This document shows positions 1 to 5,909 of a stretch of DNA of 8,620 nt, one piece after another. Position 1 is the first letter of the stretch. Each line of letters opens with the position of its first letter. The stretch comes from Zoogloea sp. (GTDB taxonomy: Bacteria; Pseudomonadota; Gammaproteobacteria; Burkholderiales; Rhodocyclaceae): NCBI GenBank assembly GCA_016790385.1, contig JAEUNV010000341.1:1-8620 (forward strand), written 5' to 3'. Position numbers and translations under genes: made by a program. The notes below the pieces were generated by a model, which was not told the origin of the DNA, did not search any database, and saw only the letters and a program-made list of their open reading frames with translations.

Positions 1-192
1 AAGGCACTGAAGCGCAAGACGGGTGCCCGTGGCCTGCGTTCGATTCTCGAAGGCACGCTGCTGGATACGATGTACGAACTGCCCTCCATGGAAAACGTTT
101 CCAAGGTTGTGATCGACGAAGGCATGATTGATGGCGGCACCAAACCAATCCTGATCTACGCCGATCAACCAAAGGTCTCCGGCTCCAACTGA
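1..192 (+). CDS. clpX: ClpX, ATP-dependent unfoldase of the ClpXP protease (C-terminal fragment)
   Basis: Only the last 63 codons are in the window, in frame 1 and ending in TGA at 190-192. The fragment contains KTGARGLRS followed by [12 protein letters not shown], which matches the C-terminal small (alpha-helical) AAA+ subdomain of ClpX. The Arg of GARGLR is the sensor-2 residue that contacts the bound nucleotide in this family. ClpX hexamers recognise tagged proteins, unfold them with ATP and thread them into the ClpP peptidase in the cytoplasm. The tail ends in a divergent stretch ([11 protein letters not shown]), as is usual for the last residues of ClpX. lon follows after 86 bp, the usual clpX-lon order. 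The N-terminal zinc-binding domain and the Walker motifs lie upstream of the window and cannot be judged. Confidence 0.96.
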   Translation, partial: KALKRKTGARGLRSILEGTLLDTMYELPSMENVSKVVIDEGMIDGGTKPILIYADQPKVSGSN

Positions 193-235
193 CATCAAGC
201 AGAAGTTTTTCGTTGTACTGCTTGAATTGATGTCA
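190..235 (+). repeat. Imperfect inverted repeat starting at the clpX stop codon
   Basis: TGACATCAAGCAG (190-202) faces CTGCTTGAATTGATGTCA (218-235). The arms pair as TGACATCA plus AGCAG on both sides, with a five-base bulge in the right arm and a 15-base loop rich in T. The clpX stop codon is the first triplet of the left arm, and the right arm contains the CTTGAA -35 box of the lon promoter. There is no T-run directly after it, so it is not a standard intrinsic terminator. It may stabilise the 3' end of clpX mRNA or act as a weak terminator. Confidence 0.5.
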
Positions 236-249
236 CTAGGGCCCCATAT
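221..249 (+). promoter_or_regulatory. Heat-shock (sigma-32, RpoH) promoter of lon
   Basis: CTTGAA at 221-226 and CCCCATAT at 242-249 are separated by 15 bases. The sigma-32 consensus is CTTGAA(A), a spacer of about 13-17, then CCCCATNT, so both boxes and the spacing fit. The E. coli lon heat-shock promoter also uses CCCCATAT. Transcription would start near 256, giving a leader of about 22 nt before the lon ATG. No competing sigma-70 promoter is obvious in the 86-bp spacer. Read-through from clpX could also supply lon mRNA. Confidence 0.85.
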
Positions 250-255
250 GGGGCC
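240..255. repeat. Perfect 16-bp palindrome over the lon -10 box
   Basis: GGCCCCATATGGGGCC is self-complementary. A238 and G239 can extend the stem with T257 and T256 (the latter a G-T wobble). It contains the whole CCCCATAT -10 element. In a clpX read-through transcript it would form a GC-rich hairpin with a minimal loop, but no U-tract follows, so classical termination is doubtful. Confidence 0.75.
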
Positions 256-278
256 TTAGTGCCTTTAAAGGAAAAATC

Positions 279-2696
279 ATGTCGAGCACGCTTGACCTAC
301 CCGAAGAACTGATCGAACTCCCGCTGCTGCCGCTGCGCGACGTGGTGGTGTTTCCGCACATGGTGATCCCGCTTTTCGTGGGTCGCCCCAAGTCCATCAA
401 GGCGCTCGAAAATGCGATGGAAGCCGGCAAGAGCATTTTGCTGGTGGCCCAGAAGTCCGCTGCGAAGGATGAGCCTTCTGCTGAGGATCTGTACGACCTG
501 GGCTGCATTGCCAATATTCTCCAGATGCTCAAGCTGCCCGATGGCACCGTGAAGGTGCTTGTCGAAGGTGTTCAGCGTGCCCGAGTGGTTTCAGTTGAAG
601 ATCTGCGCACCCTGTTTGTTGCCAAGGCCAGCCCTATGCCGGCCGCTGAGGCGCCAAACAATGAAGTCGAGGCCATGCGTCGGGCCATCATCAGCCAGTT
701 TGACCAGTACGTTAAGCTCAACAAGAAGATTCCGCCCGAGATCCTCAGCTCCCTGTCGGGCATCGAGGAGCCTGGTCGGCTGGCGGATACCATCGCCGCC
801 CATCTGCCCCTGAAGCTTGAGCAGAAGCAGGAAATCCTCGAGATGCTCGACGCGGGTGAGCGTCTTGAGCGCCTGCTCAATCAGCTGGAGACCGAACTGG
901 ACATCCTTCAGGTCGAGAAGCGCATCCGCGGCCGCGTCAAGCGCCAGATGGAGAAGAGCCAGCGCGAGTACTACCTGAACGAACAGGTCAAGGCCATCCA
1001 AAAGGAACTCGGTGAAGGTGAAGACGGTGCCGATCTTGAGGAGATGGACAAGAAGATCAAGTCCGCCGGGATGACCAAGGAGGCCATGGCCAAGGCCCAG
1101 GCCGAGCTCAAGAAGCTCCGTCTGATGTCGCCCATGTCGGCCGAAGCCACCGTAGTGCGTAACTACATCGAGACTCTTGTCGGCCTGCCTTGGAAGAAGA
1201 AGTCCCGTATCAGTAAGGATCTGGCTGAGGCTGAGAAGGTGCTGGATACCGAGCACTATGGCCTCGAGAAGGTCAAGGAGCGCATCCTTGAGTATCTTGC
1301 CGTGCAACAGCGGGTGGATAAGCTCAAGGCGCCGATCCTGTGTCTGGTCGGCCCTCCGGGTGTCGGCAAGACCTCCCTCGGCCAGTCGGTGGCTCGCGCC
1401 ACCAACCGCAAGTTTGTTCGTATGAGCTTGGGTGGCGTGCGGGACGAAGCTGAAATCCGTGGTCACCGTCGTACATACATCGGCTCCATGCCGGGCAAAA
1501 TCCTGCAGAACATGTCCAAGGTTGCTGTGCGCAACCCCCTGTTCCTGCTCGATGAAGTTGACAAGATGGGGCAGGATTTTCGCGGCGATCCATCCTCTGC
1601 GCTGCTTGAGGTGCTGGATCCCGAGCAGAACTCGACTTTCGTTGACCACTACATTGAGGTGGAATACGACTTGTCCGATGTGATGTTTGTAGCCACGGCC
1701 AATACCCTGAACATCCCGGCGCCGTTGCTGGACCGGATGGAGCTGATCCGGCTATCAGGCTACACGGAGGATGAAAAGGTCAACATTGCCCAGCGCTACC
1801 TTGTTCCGAAGCAGATGAAGAACAATGGGATCAAGCGCGAGGAACTGTCGGTCACCGAGGATGCGATCCGCGATATCGTCCGTTTCTATACCCGTGAGGC
1901 AGGTGTGCGGGGTCTTGAGCGCGAAATTTCAAAGGTTTGCCGCAAAGTCGTGAAAGCCTTGGTGCTGGGTAAGCGCAAGGCGAAGGTGGTGGTCAATTCC
2001 AAGAACATCGATAAGTACCTCGGAGTGCACAAGTACAGTTTTGGTGTTGCCGAGAAGGAAAACCAGGTCGGCCAGGTGACGGGCTTGGCATGGACGGAGG
2101 TTGGCGGCGAGTTGCTGACGGTCGAAGCGGTTGCTTTGCCCGGTAAGGGCAAGATCATGACCACCGGCAAGCTGGGCGAGGTGATGCAGGAGTCCATTCA
2201 GGCGGCACTTTCCGTGGTGCGTCGTCGCTCGCGTTCGCTGGGTATCCAAGAGGATTTCTATCAGAAGTCCGATATCCACATCCACTTGCCGGAGGGCGCC
2301 ATCCCCAAGGATGGTCCTTCTGCGGGGATCGCAATCTGCACGGGTCTTGTTTCGGTCCTGACTGGAATCCCGGTACGTTGCGACGTCGCAATGACTGGTG
2401 AGATCACGTTACGAGGTGAAGTCCTGCCCATTGGCGGTCTCAAGGAGAAGCTGCTTGCTGCAGTGCGGGGAGGTATCCGGATCGCACTGATCCCGCAGGA
2501 GAACGTCAAGGATCTTACCGAGATTCCGGACAACGTTAAGAACGGCTTGGAGATCATTCCGGTCAAGTGGATTGATCAGGTGCTGGAGCACGCTCTGGAG
2601 CGTATGCCGGAAGCTCTTCCGGACGTGCCTCAAGGTGAGGCAGCGGTGGCATCGCCCGCAGAGCCACTGGTCAATGGTGAAGTCGTCAAGCACTGA
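279..2696 (+). CDS. lon: Lon, ATP-dependent serine protease (class LonA)
   Basis: This 805-residue protein is full length (E. coli Lon is 784 residues). It is a cytoplasmic homohexameric AAA+ protease that degrades misfolded proteins and specific regulators. Residues about 10-205 form the Lon substrate-binding domain (LPLLPLRDVVVFPHMVIPLF). A helical region with EKSQREYYLNEQ follows. The AAA+ module has Walker A GPPGVGKT at 358-365, Walker B LFLLDEVDK with D425-E426, and the EAGVRGLEREI sensor-2 helix. The protease domain carries catalytic Ser681 in KDGPSAGIA and Lys724 in GGLKEK. All these positions are offset by two from E. coli, so no key residue is missing. The C-terminal tail is about 20 residues longer than in E. 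coli and is rich in Pro, Ala and Glu. The ATG at 279 is preceded by AAAGGAA (267-273) at a good distance, and a sigma-32 promoter lies just upstream. Confidence 0.98.
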   Translation: MSSTLDLPEELIELPLLPLRDVVVFPHMVIPLFVGRPKSIKALENAMEAGKSILLVAQKSAAKDEPSAEDLYDLGCIANILQMLKLPDGTVKVLVEGVQRARVVSVEDLRTLFVAKASPMPAAEAPNNEVEAMRRAIISQFDQYVKLNKKIPPEILSSLSGIEEPGRLADTIAAHLPLKLEQKQEILEMLDAGERLERLLNQLETELDILQVEKRIRGRVKRQMEKSQREYYLNEQVKAIQKELGEGEDGADLEEMDKKIKSAGMTKEAMAKAQAELKKLRLMSPMSAEATVVRNYIETLVGLPWKKKSRISKDLAEAEKVLDTEHYGLEKVKERILEYLAVQQRVDKLKAPILCLVGPPGVGKTSLGQSVARATNRKFVRMSLGGVRDEAEIRGHRRTYIGSMPGKILQNMSKVAVRNPLFLLDEVDKMGQDFRGDPSSALLEVLDPEQNSTFVDHYIEVEYDLSDVMFVATANTLNIPAPLLDRMELIRLSGYTEDEKVNIAQRYLVPKQMKNNGIKREELSVTEDAIRDIVRFYTREAGVRGLEREISKVCRKVVKALVLGKRKAKVVVNSKNIDKYLGVHKYSFGVAEKENQVGQVTGLAWTEVGGELLTVEAVALPGKGKIMTTGKLGEVMQESIQAALSVVRRRSRSLGIQEDFYQKSDIHIHLPEGAIPKDGPSAGIAICTGLVSVLTGIPVRCDVAMTGEITLRGEVLPIGGLKEKLLAAVRGGIRIALIPQENVKDLTEIPDNVKNGLEIIPVKWIDQVLEHALERMPEALPDVPQGEAAVASPAEPLVNGEVVKH

Positions 2697-2723
2697 GTGT
2701 CGTTGCAATCGGGGGCGTCATCC

Positions 2724-2753
2724 GCCATGCCGGGTTATCCAGGCATGGCTTTC
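2724..2753 (+). terminator. Probable weak terminator of lon
   Basis: GCCATGCC (2724-2731) pairs with GGCATGGC (2742-2749) around a 10-base loop. TTT follows, then CC, so the U-tract is short. It lies 27 bp after the lon stop. Its right arm overlaps the place where a -35 box for the following tRNA gene would be expected. Confidence 0.45.
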
Positions 2754-2768
2754 CTGATGCTGTGCAGC

Positions 2769-2774
2769 TAGAAT
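2769..2774 (+). promoter_or_regulatory. Candidate -10 box of the tRNA-Arg promoter with GC-rich discriminator
   Basis: TAGAAT matches the sigma-70 -10 consensus at five of six positions and lies 11 bases before the tRNA. The following bases, GCCGGGCCC, form a GC-rich discriminator, typical of stable-RNA promoters under stringent control. No convincing -35 hexamer is present at 16-18 bases; the bases there are TGGCTT. The call therefore rests on the -10 box and its position. Confidence 0.4.
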
Positions 2775-2785
2775 GCCGGGCCCAT

Positions 2786-2860
2786 CTCTCCGTAGTTCAA
2801 TGGATAGAACGAGCGCCTCCTAAGCGCTAGATACAGGTTCGATTCCTGTCGGGGGGACCA
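2786..2860 (+). tRNA. tRNA-Arg (anticodon CCT)
   Basis: A complete 75-nt cloverleaf can be folded. The D stem is GTTC/GAAC. The anticodon stem is AGCGC/GCGCT around loop CTCCTAA, which places CCT at 2819-2821; it reads AGG codons. The T stem is ACAGG/CCTGT with loop TTCGATT. The acceptor stem CTCTCCG/CGGGGGG closes with C1-G72 and two G-U wobbles, followed by discriminator A and an encoded CCA (2858-2860). The variable loop has four bases. The 5' end is set by counting seven acceptor bases before the TA at 2793-2794 and could be off by one base. The gene sits alone between lon and the hupB promoter. Confidence 0.95.
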
Positions 2861-2874
2861 GCCACTTACGTGTT

Positions 2875-2914
2875 GCAATGCAAAAAGCCCGCATCTGCGG
2901 GCTTTTTGCATTGC
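2875..2914. terminator. Strong intrinsic terminator after tRNA-Arg (symmetrical, works in both directions)
   Basis: A perfect 19-bp inverted repeat runs from 2875-2893 to 2896-2914 with only TC between the arms. The GC core GCCCGCA/TGCGGGC is followed by TTTTT, which pairs with AAAAA on the other side. The reverse strand therefore has the same layout. It ends the tRNA-Arg transcript 15 bp after the CCA and separates it from hupB. Confidence 0.85.
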
Positions 2915-2968
2915 GTTTCCCCCCTTTTGGCGGTGCTAGCCGTCACTCATTTGGTGCGACTCGTTTCC

Positions 2969-3000
2969 TTGACATCCCGATTTTTAGCGCGTTATATAAA
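2969..3000 (+). promoter_or_regulatory. Sigma-70 promoter of hupB
   Basis: TTGACA at 2969-2974 is a perfect -35 box. The AT-rich block TTATATAAA (2992-3000) supplies the -10: TTATAT at 17 bases, TATATA at 18 bases, or TATAAA at 20 bases. The exact -10 register is uncertain. Transcription would start at about 3004-3008, giving a hupB leader of about 90 nt. Confidence 0.75.
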
Positions 3001-3022
3001 AGGCCAAGCGTAGCGTTTTCCG

Positions 3023-3045
3023 GGCTTGAAAAGCCTTCGTTTTTG
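3023..3045 (+). other. Small hairpin plus T-run in the hupB leader
   Basis: GGCTT (3023-3027) pairs with AAGCC (3031-3035) around GAA, and TTCGTTTTT follows. It resembles a weak terminator or attenuator in the untranslated leader. A five-base-pair stem is short, so this may be chance. Confidence 0.25.
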
Positions 3046-3098
3046 TCGGTTGATGTCGGAGTGTCCTGTTTGTCAATTTCCATAATGAGGGGGCGAGT

Positions 3099-3371
3099 AT
3101 GAATAAATCCGAGTTGATTGATCAGATTGCATCGGCGGCCGAGATTTCCAAGGCGGCTGCGGGTCGGGCGTTGGATGCGACGGTTTCGGCAGTGAAACAG
3201 ACCTTGAAAAAGGGGGGAACGGTAACCCTGGTTGGTTTCGGAACGTTTCATGTGGGTAAGCGGGCAGCGCGTGCGGGCCGTAATCCCCGCACAGGAGCGA
3301 CCATCAAAATCAAGTCGGCAAAAATTCCCAAGTTCAGGCCTGGAAAAGCGTTGAAAGATGCGCTAAACTAA
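3099..3371 (+). CDS. hupB: HU-beta-type DNA-binding protein
   Basis: This 90-residue protein has exactly the usual length for HU. HU is a small basic dimer that bends and compacts DNA in the nucleoid with little sequence specificity. It begins [11 protein letters not shown] and contains [11 protein letters not shown], both close to E. coli HU-beta. It carries the family signature [25 protein letters not shown] arm; the Pro in RNPRTG is the residue that intercalates between base pairs. The end is [19 protein letters not shown] at 3087-3093 is a strong ribosome site five bases before the ATG. A consensus sigma-70 promoter lies about 100 bp upstream. Position behind lon and before ppiD supports hupB over hupA. 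No terminator separates it from the tRNA-Val gene 40 bp downstream, so the two may share a transcript. Confidence 0.97.
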   Translation: MNKSELIDQIASAAEISKAAAGRALDATVSAVKQTLKKGGTVTLVGFGTFHVGKRAARAGRNPRTGATIKIKSAKIPKFRPGKALKDALN

Positions 3372-3411
3372 TTGGCTGTTGATTTCGTCGCTTTCTCGTG
3401 GCGAATCCAGC

Positions 3412-3487
3412 GGGTGCTTAGCTCAGTTGGTAGAGCGTCGCCCTTACAAGGCGAATGTCGGCGGTTCGACCCCGTCAGCACCCACCA
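3412..3487 (+). tRNA. tRNA-Val (anticodon TAC)
   Basis: This is a complete 76-nt cloverleaf. The acceptor is GGGTGCT/AGCACCC, the D stem GCTC/GAGC, the anticodon stem TCGCC/GGCGA with TAC at 3445-3447, and the T arm GGCGG-TTCGACC-CCGTC with one wobble. A discriminator A and an encoded CCA (3485-3487) end the gene. It starts 40 bp after the hupB stop with no clear promoter or terminator in between, and tRNA-Asp follows 26 bp downstream. Confidence 0.97.
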
Positions 3488-3502
3488 CCTTTATTCAGGT
3501 GG
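3485..3502 (+). repeat. Hairpin joining the tRNA-Val CCA tail to the spacer
   Basis: CCACCT (3485-3490) can pair with AGGTGG (3497-3502) around a six-base loop. The left arm includes the encoded CCA of tRNA-Val. In the precursor it could influence 3' end processing. The stem is short and may be chance. Confidence 0.3.
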
Positions 3503-3513
3503 CTATTCAGTCA

Positions 3514-3590
3514 GGAGTGGTAGTTCAGTTGGTTAGAATACCGGCCTGTCACGCCGGGGGTCGCGGGTTCGAGTCCCGTCCACTCCGCCA
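3514..3590 (+). tRNA. tRNA-Asp (anticodon GTC)
   Basis: This is a complete 77-nt cloverleaf. The acceptor is GGAGTGG/CCACTCC with discriminator G and an encoded CCA (3588-3590). The anticodon stem CCGGC/GCCGG encloses CTGTCAC, which puts GTC at 3548-3550. The T arm GCGGG-TTCGAGT-CCCGT is standard. The Val-Asp pair lies in tandem behind hupB, with a shared terminator after tRNA-Asp. Confidence 0.97.
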
Positions 3591-3618
3591 ACTCTGGTCA
3601 GGCAATGTCCGACCTCCA

Positions 3619-3646
3619 AGAGGCCACAGAAGTGGCCTTTCTTTTT
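3619..3646 (+). terminator. Intrinsic terminator of the (hupB-)tRNA-Val-tRNA-Asp transcript
   Basis: AGGCCAC (3621-3627) pairs with GTGGCCT (3632-3638) around AGAA, and two further A-T or G-T pairs extend the base. The run TTTCTTTTT follows. It begins 28 bp after the tRNA-Asp CCA, and nothing else upstream needs ending here. Confidence 0.85.
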
Positions 3647-3699
3647 CGCGCCATCGGATTCCGTGGTGATCGACATGCCTCGCGGCGCCTGTTCGGGGC

Positions 3700-3728
3700 T
3701 TGTTCGTCAATCCGGCAGCGGGTAGACT
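3700..3728 (+). promoter_or_regulatory. Candidate sigma-70 promoter of the RNA region before ppiD
   Basis: TTGTTC (3700-3705) and TAGACT (3723-3728) are exactly 17 bases apart. They match the -35 and -10 consensus at three and four of six positions. Transcription would start near 3735. It is the only promoter-like pair I see between the tRNA terminator and ppiD. Confidence 0.35.
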
Positions 3729-3734
3729 TCTGAA

Positions 3735-3860
3735 GCCTTGAACGTATGGTGCCAGATCCGGGCTCCTGTCGTTCTCAGGGCGCGTGAATTGACCTGAAAG
3801 CAGCAGGGCAGCTTTGGTAGCTGCCGCACTTCATTAGGCGAACGCAAGTTCGCCTTTTTT
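3735..3860 (+). ncRNA. Candidate small RNA, or ppiD 5' leader with attenuator
   Basis: From the predicted start to the T-run the transcript would be about 126 nt. It contains a bulged hairpin GC(T)CCTG/CAGGGC at 3762-3781, a clean hairpin GGCAGCT/AGCTGCC at 3807-3825 with loop TTGGT, and the terminator at 3836-3860. A free-standing promoter-hairpins-terminator unit with no reading frame is what an independent small RNA looks like. The alternative is a leader whose terminator controls read-through into ppiD, 52 bp downstream. I see no clear anti-terminator pairing that involves the terminator arms. I do not recognise a known family: it lacks the 4.5S RNA core motif and does not look like 6S RNA or a riboswitch I know. 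Confidence 0.35.
3836..3860 (+). terminator. Strong intrinsic terminator upstream of ppiD
   Basis: AGGCGAAC (3836-3843) pairs perfectly with GTTCGCCT (3848-3855) around GCAA, a stable GNRA tetraloop. The T-run continues to 3860. The tRNA operon already has its own terminator at 3619-3646, so this second one implies another transcript starting between them. Confidence 0.88.
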
Positions 3861-3861
3861 G

Positions 3862-3888
3862 CATCCGCCATCCAAGAGATCATCCGCC
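3862..3888 (+). repeat. Two CATCCGCC direct repeats before ppiD
   Basis: CATCCGCC occurs at 3862-3869 and again at 3881-3888, a start-to-start distance of 19 bases. Spaced direct repeats just before a start codon can be a regulator binding site, but two 8-base copies could also be coincidence. Confidence 0.3.
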
Positions 3889-3901
3889 GTATGCAGCAAC
3901 C

Positions 3902-3906
3902 GAGGA
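3902..3906 (+). promoter_or_regulatory. Ribosome binding site fixing the ppiD start
   Basis: GAGGA lies six bases before the ATG at 3913. This favours 3913 over the in-frame TTG at 3859, which sits inside the terminator T-run and would prepend an 18-residue polar stretch before the membrane anchor. Confidence 0.85.
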
Positions 3907-3912
3907 TTCAGC

Positions 3913-5820
3913 ATGTTTGACGCCGTGCGCAACAACAAGAGGATTGTTCAGCTCTTTCTGCTTTTGATCACTCTACCTTTCGCTTTCTGGGGGGTCGATT
4001 CCTACGTCAAGAACGCAGGTAGTGGGGGCGAACTGGCTTCGGTCGGCGGCGCACCGATTTCCCAGTTGGATTTCCAGCAAGCGCTGCGTGAGCAGCAGGA
4101 GCGTTTGCGCAGCACCATGGGCGAGAACTTCAATCCCGCCATGCTTGAGACGACCGAGGCACGCAAGGCGGTTCTGGATAATCTGATCAATCAGCGCCTG
4201 CTGGCCCTGGATGCGGGGCAACGACGCCTGAGCGTGTCCGATCAGCAGATGCGGGAGACGATTGCGGGCATTCCTGCATTCCAGGAGAACGGTCAGTTTT
4301 CCCTGCCGCGCTATGAGGCGGTGCTCAAGGCGCAGGGCATGAATCAGCCAGCTTTCGAATCCCGTCTTCGCAATGATCTGGCATTGAAGCAAGTGCTTGG
4401 TGCGGTTGCAGAGGGAACGATCGTTTCGAGCGCTTCCGCTGAGCGCGTCTTTGCGGTGCAGTTTGAGGAGCGTCTGGTCAGCGAGGCGCGTCTGAGTGCG
4501 CAGCAGTACGCCGCGTCAGTCAAGTTGGCTGATGGGGCGGCGCAGAAGTTCTACGATGCCAATCGTGCGCGTTTCGAGATTCCGGCCCAGGTCCGCGCCG
4601 AATATCTGACTCTTAGCCCTGAATCCCTGGCGGCTCAGCTGAACGTGGGCGAGGCCGAAGTGCGCAAGGAGTACGATGCCCATCCTGAGCGTTTTCGCAA
4701 GGATGAGGAGCGGCGCGTCAGTCATATCCTGATTCAGGCACGCAAGGATGCGGGCGAGGCGGCGCTAAAGGCGGCAAGGGAGAAGATCGACGGTCTGCTC
4801 GAGCGGGTGAAGGCCAATCCGGCTGATTTTGCCAAGCTTGCCAAGGAGAACTCGCAAGATCCGGGTTCGGCGGAGCGCGGAGGAGATCTCGGTTTCTTCG
4901 GTCGCGGTGCAATGGTAAAGCCGTTTGAAGATGCGGCTTTTGGCCTGGCGAAAGAGGGCGATGTTTCGGCTGTGGTGCAGTCGGATTTCGGATTCCACAT
5001 CATCAAGCTGGCGGGTGTGAAAGCGGAGCAGGTCAGACCTTTTGAAGAGGTCCGCAACGAGATTGCCGCGGAGCTCAAGAAGGCCGAGGCAGGGCGCAAG
5101 TTTGCTGAGCTTGCGGAAGGTTTCACCAACATGGTTTACGAGCAGGCCGACAGCCTCAAGCCCGCTGCCGAGAAATACAAGCTCGCGGTTCAGACCAGCG
5201 GCTGGTTCGCACGAAATGGAAAGGCTCCTGCTCCGTTCGACAACGAAAAACTTGTGGCGGCGCTGTTTTCCGATGATTCCTTGAAGAACAAGCGTAATAC
5301 CGACGCTGTTGATGTGGGTAAGGGGGTTCTCGTTGCTGCGCGGGTTGTCGAGTCGAAGCCTGCGGCTTTGCGTCCGTTTGACGAGGTCAAGGCGGATATA
5401 GAGAAGCTTCTGATCCAGGAGGAGGCCGCCCAACTGGCCGATAAGGATGGTGAGAAGAAGCTGGCGCAGTTGAACAAGGGCGATGCCGTACCCCTTGAAT
5501 GGGGGGCTTCACGGCCGGTCAAGCGGATGGAGCAGGGTTTTCCGCCTGAGGTCTTGAGGGCGATTTTCCGGGCTCCCACGGATAAGTTGCCGAGCTTCGC
5601 TGGTGTGAAGCTTCCTGGCGCCGGTTATGTGGTCTTCCGCGTTGAGAAGGTAAGTCGCCCGAGTGCGACAGGTGCAGAAGATCCACGTCTTCAGGCTATC
5701 AAACAGCAGTACGCACGTTTATTGGCTGAGCAGGATTTTTCGGCTTATCTTTCGGCCCTGCGCAAGCACCATGGCGTGAAGGTTAACGCCGCGATGCTGG
5801 AAGGCTCAAAGGAGAAATGA
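3913..5820 (+). CDS. ppiD: PpiD, membrane-anchored periplasmic chaperone with parvulin domain
   Basis: This protein has 635 residues (E. coli PpiD has 623). Its start, [13 protein letters not shown], leads into one hydrophobic segment at about 11-27 ([15 protein letters not shown]), an N-in signal anchor that leaves the rest in the periplasm. PpiD sits at the Sec translocon and helps newly exported proteins fold. Residues about 35-200 form the SurA-like chaperone part. A PpiC/parvulin domain spans about 265-365, with [29 protein letters not shown] and [10 protein letters not shown]. By comparison with active parvulins the expected pocket residues H271, D316, M334, F338 and H362 are all present. 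E. coli PpiD lacks these histidines and is inactive as an isomerase. The C-terminal SurA-like half follows to the end. Its position after hupB supports the name. It is convergent with fabI and shares a terminator. Confidence 0.95.
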   Translation: MFDAVRNNKRIVQLFLLLITLPFAFWGVDSYVKNAGSGGELASVGGAPISQLDFQQALREQQERLRSTMGENFNPAMLETTEARKAVLDNLINQRLLALDAGQRRLSVSDQQMRETIAGIPAFQENGQFSLPRYEAVLKAQGMNQPAFESRLRNDLALKQVLGAVAEGTIVSSASAERVFAVQFEERLVSEARLSAQQYAASVKLADGAAQKFYDANRARFEIPAQVRAEYLTLSPESLAAQLNVGEAEVRKEYDAHPERFRKDEERRVSHILIQARKDAGEAALKAAREKIDGLLERVKANPADFAKLAKENSQDPGSAERGGDLGFFGRGAMVKPFEDAAFGLAKEGDVSAVVQSDFGFHIIKLAGVKAEQVRPFEEVRNEIAAELKKAEAGRKFAELAEGFTNMVYEQADSLKPAAEKYKLAVQTSGWFARNGKAPAPFDNEKLVAALFSDDSLKNKRNTDAVDVGKGVLVAARVVESKPAALRPFDEVKADIEKLLIQEEAAQLADKDGEKKLAQLNKGDAVPLEWGASRPVKRMEQGFPPEVLRAIFRAPTDKLPSFAGVKLPGAGYVVFRVEKVSRPSATGAEDPRLQAIKQQYARLLAEQDFSAYLSALRKHHGVKVNAAMLEGSKEK

Positions 5821-5830
5821 CCTGCTCGTA

Positions 5831-5863
5831 AAAAAAGGCCCCTTGTCGAGAGGGGCCTTTTTT
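5831..5863. terminator. Bidirectional terminator between convergent ppiD and fabI
   Basis: AAAAAAGGCCCCT (5831-5843) pairs with AGGGGCCTTTTTT (5851-5863), a perfect 13-bp stem with a seven-base loop. Each strand shows a GC stem followed by six T. It lies 10 bp after the ppiD stop and 46 bp beyond the fabI stop, so it serves both genes. Confidence 0.93.
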
Positions 5864-5909
5864 CGCGCGTGCGGAATGCACGCACACGCCTGATGCGACG
5901 GAACCTCGT

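Larger units (their letters stand above)
3591..3912. other. Stretch without a protein gene between tRNA-Asp and ppiD
   Basis: The first 56 bases hold the tRNA terminator. 3647-3699 shows nothing I can name apart from a weak bulged hairpin (CCATCGG/CCGTGG, near 3652-3667). 3700-3860 holds a promoter-like pair, two internal hairpins and a strong terminator, described separately as a possible small RNA or leader. 3861-3912 holds two CATCCGCC repeats and the ppiD ribosome site. The only long reading frame entering from the left is the one that runs into ppiD from a TTG inside the terminator T-run, which I do not believe is translated. Confidence 0.7.

Noticed and set aside
591..1649. 352-codon open frame on the minus strand inside lon
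   Set aside because: It lies entirely antisense to the conserved Lon coding frame, shows low-complexity Leu/His/Gly composition typical of shadow frames in GC-rich genes, and no ribosome site or family motif was seen.
2786..2860. tRNA-Arg as an integration site for a mobile element
   Set aside because: No integrase, no repeated tRNA 3' end and no foreign genes are present. The flanks are core genes in conserved order.
2878..3102. 74-codon plus-strand frame between tRNA-Arg and hupB
   Set aside because: It starts inside the terminator hairpin, crosses the hupB promoter and has no ribosome site or recognisable domain.
3379..3669. 96-codon frame covering both tRNA genes
   Set aside because: The bases are fully explained by tRNA-Val and tRNA-Asp cloverleaves and their terminator.
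3736..3765. CCTTGAAC as a sigma-32 -35 box for ppiD
   Set aside because: No CCCCAT-like -10 is found 13-17 bases downstream.
3859..3912. N-terminal extension of PpiD from a TTG at 3859
   Set aside because: The TTG lies in the T-run of a strong terminator. The ATG at 3913 has a GAGGA ribosome site and gives the expected [10 protein letters not shown] start.
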